Source of the DNA: Pseudoalteromonas espejiana DSM 9414
Lineage (GTDB): Bacteria > Pseudomonadota > Gammaproteobacteria > Enterobacterales > Alteromonadaceae
DNA length: 64,000 nucleotides
Direction of reading: 5' to 3'
NCBI RefSeq assembly: GCF_002221525.1
Contig: NZ_CP011028.1
Location: 321,001-385,000, forward strand
The position numbers and the translations under genes were made by a program. Positions 7,644 to 15,672 of the stretch are shown here, one piece after another; position 1 is the first letter of the stretch, and the number at the start of each line of letters is the position of its first letter. The notes below the pieces were generated by a model that saw only the letters and a list, made by a program, of their open reading frames with translations, searched no databases and was not told the DNA's origin.

Positions 7644-9017
7644 TTAAATTACGCGAGAAAACCGCGTGGCGTTAATTTGCTTTTGTAAATGCGCGTCAAA
7701 GCACATACAAATAATACGAATAAATAAATTACCGCGTGGCGTTACGGTTATGAGGTTATTAGCAATACGCACCATGTCATCTTCAATTAGCGGAGCAAGG
7801 GCTTGCAGGGCATCAGCAAAGTAATCATTAAATTGAATTTTATGTTTTTGTGCAAAGCTGTTCATATCAAGCTCAAATTGACAAATAAGCGTTTTAATTG
7901 CATCAGCACGAATTACATCATCGCGTGTTAAATGCATCCCTTTATTTATGGCACTGCCTGTTTGCGTTTCTATTGCATGGTAATAATGTTTAAGCTCTTT
8001 TTGATTTTGTAAAATAGCCGTGCCTATTTGCGAAATAGACGACACACCTAAACCTAATAAGTCGCAATTTCCATGCGTGGTATACCCTTGAAAGTTACGA
8101 TGTAGCTCAGCCTTATTTTGCGCTATTGCTAACTCATTATCCGCTTTAGCAAAGTGATCCATTCCAATAAACTGATAGCCTGCGTCTAACATTTGCTCAA
8201 GCGTGTTTTTAAACATGGTGAGTTTATCGTGCGCATTGGGTAAGTCGGCCTCTTTTATTTTTCGTTGTGCGGCAAAGCGTTCAGGCAAGTGCGCATAATT
8301 AAACACCGAGACCCTGTCTGGTCCAAGTGATATTAATTGATCTATTGTGCGTTTAAAGCTCTGTGGCGTTTGCAGTGGTAAACCGTAAATCATATCTGCA
8401 TTAATTGATTTAAACCCAAGCTCGCGCGCTTGAGCGATGAGTGCTTTAACACTGTGCGCGTGCTGCGGGCGATTTACAGCAAGTTGCACCTCATCATTAA
8501 AATCTTGAATACCAAACGATACGCGGTTAAAGCCAAGCACACGTAAATTAATAAGCATGTTGTCGGCAAGGGAGCGTGGGTCTATTTCAATACCTCGCTC
8601 GGTATTGCGGTTAAAATTAAAATGTTGTTCTAATAAATCAATAAGGCGTGTCATTTGTTTTACGGTTAAAAAGGTAGGTGTACCGCCGCCTAAATGAAGC
8701 TGTTCAACACTGTAGTGTTTAAATAAAGGTGCTTGCGCTGCAATTTCTTTAGCAAGGTAATCTAGGTAAACATCAGCCTTAGACTGATGACGTGTAATGA
8801 CCTTATTACAACCACAGTAATAACAAAGCTGACTACAAAAAGGGATGTGAATATACAAAGATAGTGAGCGGCTCGATGATGATTTTATTGCGCTAACTAG
8901 GTCTTGCTGTTGGTAACCGTCACGTAAAGACAGAGCGGTTGGATAGGAGGTATAACGCGGCCCTGACACATTATATTTGTTAATTAGAGCTTGGTCCCAC
9001 TTTGGAAGCTTTATCAT
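7644..9017 (-). CDS. hemN: Oxygen-independent coproporphyrinogen III dehydrogenase
   Basis: A 457-residue radical-SAM enzyme that converts coproporphyrinogen III to protoporphyrinogen IX without oxygen. Near residue 60 is HIPFCSQLCYYCGC, the CxxxCxxC iron-sulphur motif, followed by CNK and the SAM-binding LHLGGGTPTFL. The N-terminal SGPRYTSYPTA is typical of true HemN rather than HemW. I chose the ATG at 9017 because it has AAAGG 8 bases upstream; an in-frame GTG at 9026 would add three residues. An FNR-like site centred near 9082 suggests induction under low oxygen. It follows the yihI block as in E. coli. Confidence 0.96.
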   Translation of the reverse strand: MIKLPKWDQALINKYNVSGPRYTSYPTALSLRDGYQQQDLVSAIKSSSSRSLSLYIHIPFCSQLCYYCGCNKVITRHQSKADVYLDYLAKEIAAQAPLFKHYSVEQLHLGGGTPTFLTVKQMTRLIDLLEQHFNFNRNTERGIEIDPRSLADNMLINLRVLGFNRVSFGIQDFNDEVQLAVNRPQHAHSVKALIAQARELGFKSINADMIYGLPLQTPQSFKRTIDQLISLGPDRVSVFNYAHLPERFAAQRKIKEADLPNAHDKLTMFKNTLEQMLDAGYQFIGMDHFAKADNELAIAQNKAELHRNFQGYTTHGNCDLLGLGVSSISQIGTAILQNQKELKHYYHAIETQTGSAINKGMHLTRDDVIRADAIKTLICQFELDMNSFAQKHKIQFNDYFADALQALAPLIEDDMVRIANNLITVTPRGNLFIRIICMCFDAHLQKQINATRFSRVI

Positions 9018-9047
9018 CACACGCACCTTTATAAAAATAAGGGCTAC

Positions 9048-9089
9048 ATGATAAAAAATAACGCTATTACGTATTTTGATCTACAACAA
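9048..9089 (-). promoter_or_regulatory. FNR-type promoter of hemN
   Basis: The site TTGAT-CTAC-AACAA at 9076-9089 matches the FNR consensus TTGAT-N4-ATCAA at 9 of 10 defined bases. On the minus strand a -10-like TATCAT (9053-9048) lies 32 bases away centre to centre, the spacing of a class II FNR-activated promoter, which puts the start near 9041, about 24 bases before the hemN ATG. Anaerobic activation of hemN by FNR/Anr proteins is established in other gammaproteobacteria; its action here is inferred. Confidence 0.6.
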
Positions 9090-9113
9090 AAAAAGGTGCC
9101 GTAGCACCTTTTT
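9089..9113 (-). terminator. Terminator of darP
   Basis: AAAAAGGTGC / GCACCTTTTT with a CGTA loop lies just after the darP stop codon on the minus strand. Its far end abuts the FNR site of hemN, so darP transcription ends right at the hemN promoter. Confidence 0.85.
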
Positions 9114-9122
9114 AAACGTTAA

Positions 9123-9656
9123 TTAATAAGTAACGTTGTGGGCATCTTTTAAGTACTGAAACAGCTCTTTATAGCCTCTGCCTGGTTTTTCTGCTTTTAC
9201 TTCTTTAGCGGCATTTCGGACCAGTTGGCGCATTTTTTGGCGCTCAAGCGTAGGGTATTGCTCAATGGTTTCGTTAATTAAGTCATCGCCTTGCTCGATT
9301 AAGTCGCTGCGTAATTGCTCAATTTTTTTAATCATAACCTCTGCTTGGTTATTTTTATTAAGCATTACATCAATGATGGCTTTAATTTCTTCAATGTTTT
9401 CTACTGTGCGCAGCGTTTTAGCAATGTAATTTAAATGACGACGGTATGCATCGCTTTTGTTGCTAATTTTATCAGCAACAACCATGGCCGCTTTTAAATC
9501 GTCATTTAGTGGTAAGCGTTCACGTTGCTTTTTACCCATTTTGGCAATTTCAGAGCCTAACTGATGAAACTCTTGCGCGTCGCGCTTAAGTTCACTTTTT
9601 GATACGTAAATAATTTCTTCTTCAATTTCAGCAGGCTTGCCTTTTTTCTTCGCCAT
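9123..9656 (-). CDS. darP: Ribosome-associated protein DarP (YjgA)
   Basis: A 177-residue, almost wholly helical and charged protein of the YjgA/DarP family, which associates with late 50S precursors and helps peptidyl-transferase centre maturation. Recognised by ELKRDAQEFHQLGSEIAK, LPLNDDLKAAMVVADKI, RRHLNYIAKTLR and the C-terminal KYELFQYL-type end (here YKELFQYLKDA). The start is preceded by a fair ribosome site (AAGAGC). It is divergent from pmbA, as is common in gammaproteobacteria (yjgA next to pmbA in E. coli). Confidence 0.94.
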   Translation of the reverse strand: MAKKKGKPAEIEEEIIYVSKSELKRDAQEFHQLGSEIAKMGKKQRERLPLNDDLKAAMVVADKISNKSDAYRRHLNYIAKTLRTVENIEEIKAIIDVMLNKNNQAEVMIKKIEQLRSDLIEQGDDLINETIEQYPTLERQKMRQLVRNAAKEVKAEKPGRGYKELFQYLKDAHNVTY

Positions 9657-9800
9657 GGGGTGCTCTTAAGTAAAAATAACTTTTGCTATTATACGCCATT
9701 CTTTTAGTGATTAATATTAGCTGATGTGGTGCAGTGAGTGTGTTAGCATTTAAAGATAAGAAATGCGTGCAATATTGCCTTAAGGCTCAGGACTTAATTT

Positions 9801-11150
9801 ATGAAAAGCCAACAACACGATCCAATTTATTCTCAAATATCTCAAGTTAAAGATGCTGTAGCCGAGGTGCTCGAGCATGCTAAAAAATTGGGGGCCACTG
9901 CCGCTGAAGCTGCTATGTCTAGTACATCAGGCTTGTCGGTAAGTACACGTATGGGTGAAGTAGAAACCATTGAGTTTAACCAAGATGGCGGCTTAGGAAT
10001 TAGCGTTTATGTTGGCAACAATAAAGGCTCGGCATCTACTGCTGATTTAAACCCAAAAATATTACGTACCGTTGTAGAAAAAGCGATAGATATTGCCAAG
10101 TTTACATCTGATGACCCATTTAACGGCATTGCAGATAAAGAATTACTTGAGTTTGCACCAAAAGATCTCGATTTATACCACCCGTGGGATGTAAGCCCTG
10201 AACAAGGTATTGAGCTTTGTCATGCTGCAGAGCAAGCGGCATTAAATGCCGATGAGCGAATTGTAAATTCAGACGGCGCTAGTTTTTCATCGCACCAAGG
10301 TTTACGTGTATATGGTAACAGCCATGGTTTAATTGCTGGTTTTCCTCGTACGCGTCACAGCATTAGTACCATGGTAATTGGTAAAGAAGGCGAGCACATG
10401 CAGCGCGACTCGGCGTACACCGTTGCCCGCGATCAAGCTGGTTTAAACGATGCCGCAGCGGTTGGCCTTGAAGCTGCAACCGAAACACTTGCTAAATTAA
10501 ACAGCCAAAAACTAGGGACTATGAAAGTGCCTGTTATTTTTAGAGCTGATATTGCCAATTCGCTGTTTGGCCATTTAGTGTCGGCTATTGGTGGTGGTGC
10601 GCTTTATCGTAAATCAAGCTTTTTACTCGACAGCCTTGGTACACAAGTATTTAGTAACTGTGTAAATATAGCCGAGCGTCCACATATTTTAAAAGGTTTA
10701 GCGTCATCGCCTTTTGATAGCGAAGGGGTTAAAACCCTCGACCGTGAAATAATTCAAGGCGGTGAGCTACAAACTTACTTATTAGCAAGTTACGCTGCGC
10801 GTAAATTAAATATGGCCCCAACCGGTCATGCGGGGGGTATTCATAACTGGTTAGTTGAGCAAACCCACAGTGATTTAACCGCGTTATTAAAAACCATGGG
10901 CACAGGCTTGTTGGTTACTGAGCTTATGGGCCAAGGTGTAAACACTGTAACAGGTGATTACTCGCGTGGAGCGGCTGGTTTTTGGGTAGAAAACGGCGAG
11001 ATCCAATACCCGGTAAGTGAAATCACTATTGCTGGAAATTTAAAAGACATGTTTAAAGCTATTTCAGCAATTGGCGGCGATATAGAGCGCCGTGGCGGAA
11101 TTCAAACCGGCTCAGTACTGATAGAGCAAATGCAGATTGCGGGCGCCTAG
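9801..11150 (+). CDS. pmbA: Metalloprotease subunit TldE/PmbA
   Basis: A 449-residue TldD/TldE family protein. With TldD it forms a heterodimeric protease that matures microcins and degrades unfolded peptides such as CcdA. Family features seen: EAAMSSTSGLSVSTRMGEVETIE near the start, GGGALYRKSSFLLDSLG around residue 265, and TGHAGGIHNWLVE near residue 345. It has no HExxH, as expected for TldE; the zinc site is on TldD, which is not in the window. It is divergent from darP and followed by a perfect inverted repeat rather than a clear terminator. Confidence 0.95.
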   Translation: MKSQQHDPIYSQISQVKDAVAEVLEHAKKLGATAAEAAMSSTSGLSVSTRMGEVETIEFNQDGGLGISVYVGNNKGSASTADLNPKILRTVVEKAIDIAKFTSDDPFNGIADKELLEFAPKDLDLYHPWDVSPEQGIELCHAAEQAALNADERIVNSDGASFSSHQGLRVYGNSHGLIAGFPRTRHSISTMVIGKEGEHMQRDSAYTVARDQAGLNDAAAVGLEAATETLAKLNSQKLGTMKVPVIFRADIANSLFGHLVSAIGGGALYRKSSFLLDSLGTQVFSNCVNIAERPHILKGLASSPFDSEGVKTLDREIIQGGELQTYLLASYAARKLNMAPTGHAGGIHNWLVEQTHSDLTALLKTMGTGLLVTELMGQGVNTVTGDYSRGAAGFWVENGEIQYPVSEITIAGNLKDMFKAISAIGGDIERRGGIQTGSVLIEQMQIAGA

Positions 11151-11167
11151 TATTGTGTTTAAACCTT

Positions 11168-11200
11168 GCTAAAACTAATCGCTTTGCTTTTAGTTTTAGC
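11168..11200. other. Perfect 11-bp inverted repeat between pmbA and dciA
   Basis: Arms GCTAAAACTAA and TTAGTTTTAGC are exactly complementary with an 11-base loop. No T run follows on either strand, so it is a poor intrinsic terminator. It lies 18 bases after the pmbA stop and 33 bases before the dciA ATG, and could be a transcript-end stabiliser or part of the dciA leader. Confidence 0.5.
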
Positions 11201-11232
11201 GTTATAACGTTGTATTTAATATAAGTTGCACC

Positions 11233-11715
11233 ATGGCTAAAGATAGATACGCACCAAAACCTCTAAACGATATAATGGCGGGATTAAACAACCGCTTATC
11301 GGCCTATGCAGGTAAAAGCCAAGCGCTTGATAAACAACAAACGTTACTAAAAGAATTTTTAGGTCCCAAGCTGGGTGAAAAATGCCGAGTGAGTAATTAT
11401 CGAGACGGCACACTGATGATAGAGGCTGTATCGGCGTCTATCGCACTTAAGCTTAATTACTTAAAAATGGATATGCAGTCGCATTTTAGAGCGGCTGGCA
11501 TGGCAGAGCTTGGGCAAATTAAAATAGTTGCCAACCCACAAGCAACCACTCGGTTAAGCCCTACGGTAAATAAAAATGCAGCAAGCTCTGAGGCCTCTGG
11601 CAATTCAAGAACAATGAGCCAGCAAACATCTGATTACCTCAATGCGATTGCTGCCTCAGCGCCACCTTCGCTTAAAGAGAAGCTAGAACGCTTGGCTCGC
11701 CACGGTAAAAAATAA
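11233..11715 (+). CDS. dciA: DUF721 protein, probable replicative helicase loader DciA
   Basis: A 160-residue protein with the DUF721 fold in its first 100 residues (LGPKLGEKCRVSNYRDGTL, then an ALKLNYLKMDMQ helix that ends the KH-like module) and a flexible, Ser/Gln-rich tail of about 55 residues. DUF721 proteins are the ancestral loaders of DnaB in bacteria lacking DnaC/DnaI-type loaders. The family is often found next to secA; here it points towards secA, with the M13 peptidase, a kinase and mutT in between. No close terminator follows, and a small ORF starts 37 bases downstream. Confidence 0.8.
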   Translation: MAKDRYAPKPLNDIMAGLNNRLSAYAGKSQALDKQQTLLKEFLGPKLGEKCRVSNYRDGTLMIEAVSASIALKLNYLKMDMQSHFRAAGMAELGQIKIVANPQATTRLSPTVNKNAASSEASGNSRTMSQQTSDYLNAIAASAPPSLKEKLERLARHGKK

Positions 11716-11752
11716 TAACTGTTTATAAAATTAAGTCATTGATAGAGGTATT

Positions 11753-11950
11753 TTGTCGGCTCGTCGCATACAAAATACTTTGTTACATATTCTATTTCAT
11801 TGTTTTATTAATGCGGTTTATCATACAAATTCGGCGCGTTTCTTTAACCGCCTAGATACCCAGCCCATTGAGTTAAATCGTGCAAAGAGTGCTATTTACT
11901 TTCCTCAAGCAGTTATGAGTTTAATGGGGTGGCTATTTAATTCTAACTAA
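11753..11950 (+). CDS. Possible 65-residue hypothetical protein
   Basis: A TTG-started ORF with a plausible ribosome site (AGAGGT, 4 bases upstream) lying between dciA and the M13 peptidase gene and ending 14 bases before the latter. The peptide begins SARRIQNTLLHILFHCFINA, with a short hydrophobic patch, and has no recognisable domain. I considered a SecM-type secretion monitor because dciA and secA are near, but there is no signal peptide with an arrest motif and secA is not downstream. It may be non-coding leader of the peptidase gene. Confidence 0.3.
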   Translation: MSARRIQNTLLHILFHCFINAVYHTNSARFFNRLDTQPIELNRAKSAIYFPQAVMSLMGWLFNSN

Positions 11951-11964
11951 CAAACGGAATAACT

Positions 11965-14040
11965 ATGAAAAAAGTAACTATTACCGCTGCAAGTATCGCA
12001 CTTGCACTTGGCCTGGTAGGTTGCGGTGAAAAACAACAAGAAACTAAAGTAGCCGAAACAGCTGCTGTTACCACCCCTGCAGAAAAACCACTTGAGCTAG
12101 GTGTAGATCTTGCCAATATGGATGAGTCGGTACGCGCACAGGACGATTTTTACTACCACGTAAATGGTCAGTGGCTTGCTAAAACAGAGATCCCAGGCGA
12201 TAAATCTAACTATGGCTCTTTTTCGCAGTTATATGACGAGTCGCAAAAAGCGATGAAGAAAGCGCTTGAAAGTGCGGCTGAAAATACCGCGGCTAAAAAA
12301 GGTAGCGACGAGTATAAAATTGGTGCTTTTTATAAGAGCTATATGGATAAAGGCGCGCGTGATGAGTTAGGTATTACACCACTTCAGCCTTCTTTAGATA
12401 CAATTGATAGCGTTGAATCTAAAGCTAATTTAGCCCCATTAATGGCATCTATTCAGCAACAAGGTGCTAGCTTACCATTTGGTTGGTTTGTAAATAATGA
12501 CGCTAAAAATTCGAGCGAATATGCCTTGTATTTATCGCAATCAGGCCTAGGTTTACCGGATCGCGATTACTATCTAAAAGATGAAGAAAAATTCACTAAA
12601 ATTCGTGCAGCTTACGAGCAGTACATGACAGACATTTTAGCTAAATCGGGTGTTAAAAACGCATCCGAAGCCGCTAAAAGCGTTATCGCGTTTGAAAAGT
12701 CACTTGCCGATGCGCAGTGGAGTCGTGTACAAAGCCGTGATGCAACTAAATCTTATAATAAAATGAGTGTTGCAGATGCAAGTAAGCTAATGGGTGAGTT
12801 TGACCTTGCAGGCTTTTTTGAAAGCGCGGGTGTAAGTACCAGTGATATTATTGTACGCCAGCCAAGCTACTTAGAAGCATTTGCAGATGTATATAAAGAT
12901 ACCGACCTAGCAACCTGGAAAAACTACTTAAAGTTTCATTTTGTAAGTGGCTATGCACAGTTACTTAGTGAAGATTTAGTTGACCTTAAATTTAACTTTT
13001 ACAGCACAACTTTACGTGGTGTAGAAGAGCAAGCGCCACTTTGGAAAAAAGCCGTAGATGCTTCTAACAGTGTACTGGGTGAAATTTTAGGTAAAGTGTA
13101 CGTTAAAGATAACTTCCCGCCAGAAGCGAAAGCGCGTATGGAAGAGCTAGTTGATAACGTAATTAAAGGTTACGGCGTTGCTATTGAAAACCTTGAGTGG
13201 ATGAGCCCAGAAACTAAACTGGCAGCCCAAGAAAAGCTTAACAAGTTTACTCCTAAAATTGGTTACCCAGATAATTGGAAAGACTACTCTGAGCTTACAA
13301 TTAACCCTGAAGAGTTAGTAGGTAACTACTTACGTTACAGCAAATGGGCTTACAAAGACATGATTGCTAAGTTAGGCAAACCTGTTGACCGTTCTGAGTG
13401 GCACATGACACCACAAACGGTAAATGCGTATTACAACCCAGTAAACAACGAAATTGTATTTCCTGCTGCAATTTTGCAACCGCCATTCTTTAACTTAGAA
13501 GCGGATGATGCTGTAAACTACGGTGCAATTGGCGCAGTAATTGGCCACGAACTTGGCCACGGTTTTGACGACCAAGGTGCTAAATACGACGGTGACGGTA
13601 ACTTACGTAACTGGTGGAGCGAGACTGACCTTAAACAGTTTGAAGAGCGCACAGGTGCACTAGTGGCACAATACAACGAGTACAAACCATTTGAAGATGC
13701 AGGTGTTAACGGTGAGCTAACGCTTGGCGAAAACATTGGTGATTTAGGCGGTCTTACTGTTGCTTACAAAGCGTATCAATTATCTTTAGGTGATAACAAA
13801 GCACCTGTTATTGAAGGCTACACAGGGGATCAACGCTTCTTTATGGGTTGGTCACAAATTTGGCGTCGTAAGTATCGTGATGAAGAGTTACGTAACCGCT
13901 TAATGACAGACCCACATTCACCAAGCCACTACCGTGTAATCGGTATCTTGTCGAACATGCCAGAATTTTACGAAGCGTTTGACGTAAAAGAAGGCGACAA
14001 AATGTATATCAAACCAGAAGATCGCGTAAAAATTTGGTAA
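11965..14040 (+). CDS. M13-family zinc metallopeptidase (PepO/neprilysin type), lipoprotein
   Basis: A 691-residue exported endopeptidase. The first 20 residues are a lipoprotein signal with lipobox GLVG-C, so it is likely tethered in the envelope. The N-terminal M13 domain begins DESVRAQDDFYYHVNGQWL. The catalytic domain has NAYYNPVNNEIVFPAAIL, the zinc motif VIGHELGHGFDDQG (about residue 525) and the third ligand in GENIGDLGGL (about residue 590). The C terminus is VKIW, equivalent to the conserved neprilysin tail. The active site is complete. It likely degrades peptides in the periplasm. A bidirectional terminator follows. Confidence 0.93.
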   Translation: MKKVTITAASIALALGLVGCGEKQQETKVAETAAVTTPAEKPLELGVDLANMDESVRAQDDFYYHVNGQWLAKTEIPGDKSNYGSFSQLYDESQKAMKKALESAAENTAAKKGSDEYKIGAFYKSYMDKGARDELGITPLQPSLDTIDSVESKANLAPLMASIQQQGASLPFGWFVNNDAKNSSEYALYLSQSGLGLPDRDYYLKDEEKFTKIRAAYEQYMTDILAKSGVKNASEAAKSVIAFEKSLADAQWSRVQSRDATKSYNKMSVADASKLMGEFDLAGFFESAGVSTSDIIVRQPSYLEAFADVYKDTDLATWKNYLKFHFVSGYAQLLSEDLVDLKFNFYSTTLRGVEEQAPLWKKAVDASNSVLGEILGKVYVKDNFPPEAKARMEELVDNVIKGYGVAIENLEWMSPETKLAAQEKLNKFTPKIGYPDNWKDYSELTINPEELVGNYLRYSKWAYKDMIAKLGKPVDRSEWHMTPQTVNAYYNPVNNEIVFPAAILQPPFFNLEADDAVNYGAIGAVIGHELGHGFDDQGAKYDGDGNLRNWWSETDLKQFEERTGALVAQYNEYKPFEDAGVNGELTLGENIGDLGGLTVAYKAYQLSLGDNKAPVIEGYTGDQRFFMGWSQIWRRKYRDEELRNRLMTDPHSPSHYRVIGILSNMPEFYEAFDVKEGDKMYIKPEDRVKIW

Positions 14041-14085
14041 TTGATATTTATTTTAGTTAGCTTAACCAAAATTTAGGTTAGTTAA

Positions 14086-14123
14086 TAAAAAACCAGCAAG
14101 TGTTTAGCTTGCTGGTTTTTTTA
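14086..14123. terminator. Bidirectional terminator after the M13 peptidase gene
   Basis: AAAAAACCAGCAAG / CTTGCTGGTTTTTTT with a TGTTTAG loop, located between two convergent genes. Confidence 0.9.
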
Positions 14124-14140
14124 TAGCAATAACATTGCTG

Positions 14141-15208
14141 CTATTGCATGAGGGTTTGATGCATCCAGCTTTCATTACTTAAAATGTTTTTATACAAAGC
14201 CAGTTGGTTTTGAGCACGCTCTAAATTATGCTCTTCATGAGAGGTTTTAAAGTACACATCGTTATTTAAGTAATCAGTTAAAAAACGCACGCTAAGCATT
14301 AAAGGCATAATTTTAGCACCAAGCAACAAGCTTGATTGCTCTGTATTACTCATAAGAGGCTGAAGGGGAGTTAGGTAGCCCTTAACAAGCGCCTCAAACA
14401 TCTCTTTACGAATAATCACTTTATCAAGGTTGGTTGAGTCCTCTGCCTCAGCGCAGCAAAATGTACGTACCATGTCACCAAAGTCATACAGTAAAAACCC
14501 TGCCATACAGGTATCTAAATCGATAACCGCTTTTGCTTTATGCGTACTACTACAATACAACATATTATTTATTTTAGTGTCGTTATGGCATACGCGAATA
14601 GGTAAGTCGGCGGCTAAATCACTGAGTTCTTTAATTAAATGCTGCTGCGATAAGCAGTAGGCTATTTCGCTTTCACAGTGCATGAGCCGCTTATTAGTAC
14701 TTGTATTTATAGCTGAATTTAATTGCTCAAAGCGCATAGCTAAGTTATGAAAATCTTCAATAACAGTGTAAAGCGCTGATGCGTCAAAATCGTGAAGGGC
14801 GCTTGCAAAAGTGCCAAATGCTAAAGCTGCTTGATGTGCTTGCTCTGTGGTTTTAACTACATCTTCACTAAAGCTTTGGCTAATAAAGTTAAGTACTCGG
14901 TACTGCTCGTTTTCAATGCTTATTAAGTACTCGTTGCTGCGTGTGCTTATGTGTTTAACAATCTCAAGCGGGTAGCTGTTGCTTTGCTTTTTAGCGTATA
15001 AGTGCTGTTCAATTAATTTTGCATTATTAATGAGGTGCGCAGGGTATTTAAATACATGGGTATTAAGCTTTTGTACAATAAATTGCTGCGAGGCATTACT
15101 AAGCAGCCACGTCGTATTTATGTGGCCGCTACCTATAACGCTAACCTGAGTAAGCTCAGGGTTTAGCGCTAAAAGCTCACTTAATTTATTTTGAATTAAC
15201 GTATTCAT
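14141..15208 (-). CDS. APH/choline-kinase-fold kinase, NahK-like
   Basis: A 355-residue small-molecule kinase. The catalytic loop is VCHNDTKINNMLY (HxDxxxxN, about residue 207) and the magnesium-binding motif is VIDLDTCMAG followed by LYDFGDMVRT. The HNDTKxNN plus DLDTxMxG pairing resembles N-acetylhexosamine 1-kinase (NahK) more than aminoglycoside kinases. An N-terminal lobe with VIGSGHINTTWLL and FIVQKLN provides the nucleotide loop and Lys. The substrate cannot be read from the sequence; an amino-sugar 1-kinase is a reasonable guess. It lies 5 bases after mutT, so the two are probably co-transcribed. Confidence 0.75.
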   Translation of the reverse strand: MNTLIQNKLSELLALNPELTQVSVIGSGHINTTWLLSNASQQFIVQKLNTHVFKYPAHLINNAKLIEQHLYAKKQSNSYPLEIVKHISTRSNEYLISIENEQYRVLNFISQSFSEDVVKTTEQAHQAALAFGTFASALHDFDASALYTVIEDFHNLAMRFEQLNSAINTSTNKRLMHCESEIAYCLSQQHLIKELSDLAADLPIRVCHNDTKINNMLYCSSTHKAKAVIDLDTCMAGFLLYDFGDMVRTFCCAEAEDSTNLDKVIIRKEMFEALVKGYLTPLQPLMSNTEQSSLLLGAKIMPLMLSVRFLTDYLNNDVYFKTSHEEHNLERAQNQLALYKNILSNESWMHQTLMQ

Positions 15209-15213
15209 TTAAC

Positions 15214-15612
15214 CTACGCGTATCGAGCTTGTATTTTTTCAATAATATCAGCGTTAGCTGCAGGGAAGTCATAGTTACTAAGCTCGCTAATAGCAACCCA
15301 TTCGCTTGGCTGGCCTTCAGCGCCATGCGCTTCACCACTAAAGTTACTAACGACATGTATATCGAGTTTTACACATTTATCGCCGTAGTCATGCTCAATC
15401 ACCATAAGTTGGCTCGAGCTGTGAATTGTGATCCCCACTTCTTCTATTAGTTCGCGCTTAAGTGCTGCAAAAACGCTTTCGCCGGCCTCTACTTTGCCAC
15501 CTGGAAATTCCCATAAGCCACCTTGATGTTGCTCATCGGCGCGCTTACAAATAAAAATGGCATTGTTTTTTTTAATAACACCTACAGCTACATTTACTAT
15601 TTTTATTGTCAT
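15214..15612 (-). CDS. mutT: 8-oxo-dGTP diphosphatase MutT
   Basis: A 132-residue Nudix hydrolase that removes 8-oxo-dGTP from the nucleotide pool and so prevents A:T to C:G transversions. The full Nudix box is present at about residues 37-59 (GGKVEAGE followed by RELIEEVGI). The start IKIVNVAVGVI and the early CKRADEQHQGGLWEFPGGK are typical of MutT proper. It lies downstream of secA, as in E. coli, but a terminator hairpin separates the two. Confidence 0.94.
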   Translation of the reverse strand: MTIKIVNVAVGVIKKNNAIFICKRADEQHQGGLWEFPGGKVEAGESVFAALKRELIEEVGITIHSSSQLMVIEHDYGDKCVKLDIHVVSNFSGEAHGAEGQPSEWVAISELSNYDFPAANADIIEKIQARYA

Positions 15613-15625
15613 GTTTTTACTCCAT

Positions 15626-15653
15626 AAAAAAAGCGACGCTAGCGTCGCTTTTT
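15626..15653 (-). terminator. Terminator after secA
   Basis: A 20-bp perfect palindrome, AAGCGACGCT joined to AGCGTCGCTT, with flanking A and T runs, lies between secA and mutT. On the minus strand it would end or reduce secA read-through into mutT. Confidence 0.85.
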
Positions 15654-15672
15654 AATTACTTACATTGCGTGG

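Noticed and set aside
14141..15208. APH-fold protein as an antibiotic resistance gene
   Set aside because: Motifs are NahK-like and the gene sits beside mutT and secA in core DNA with no mobile signals.
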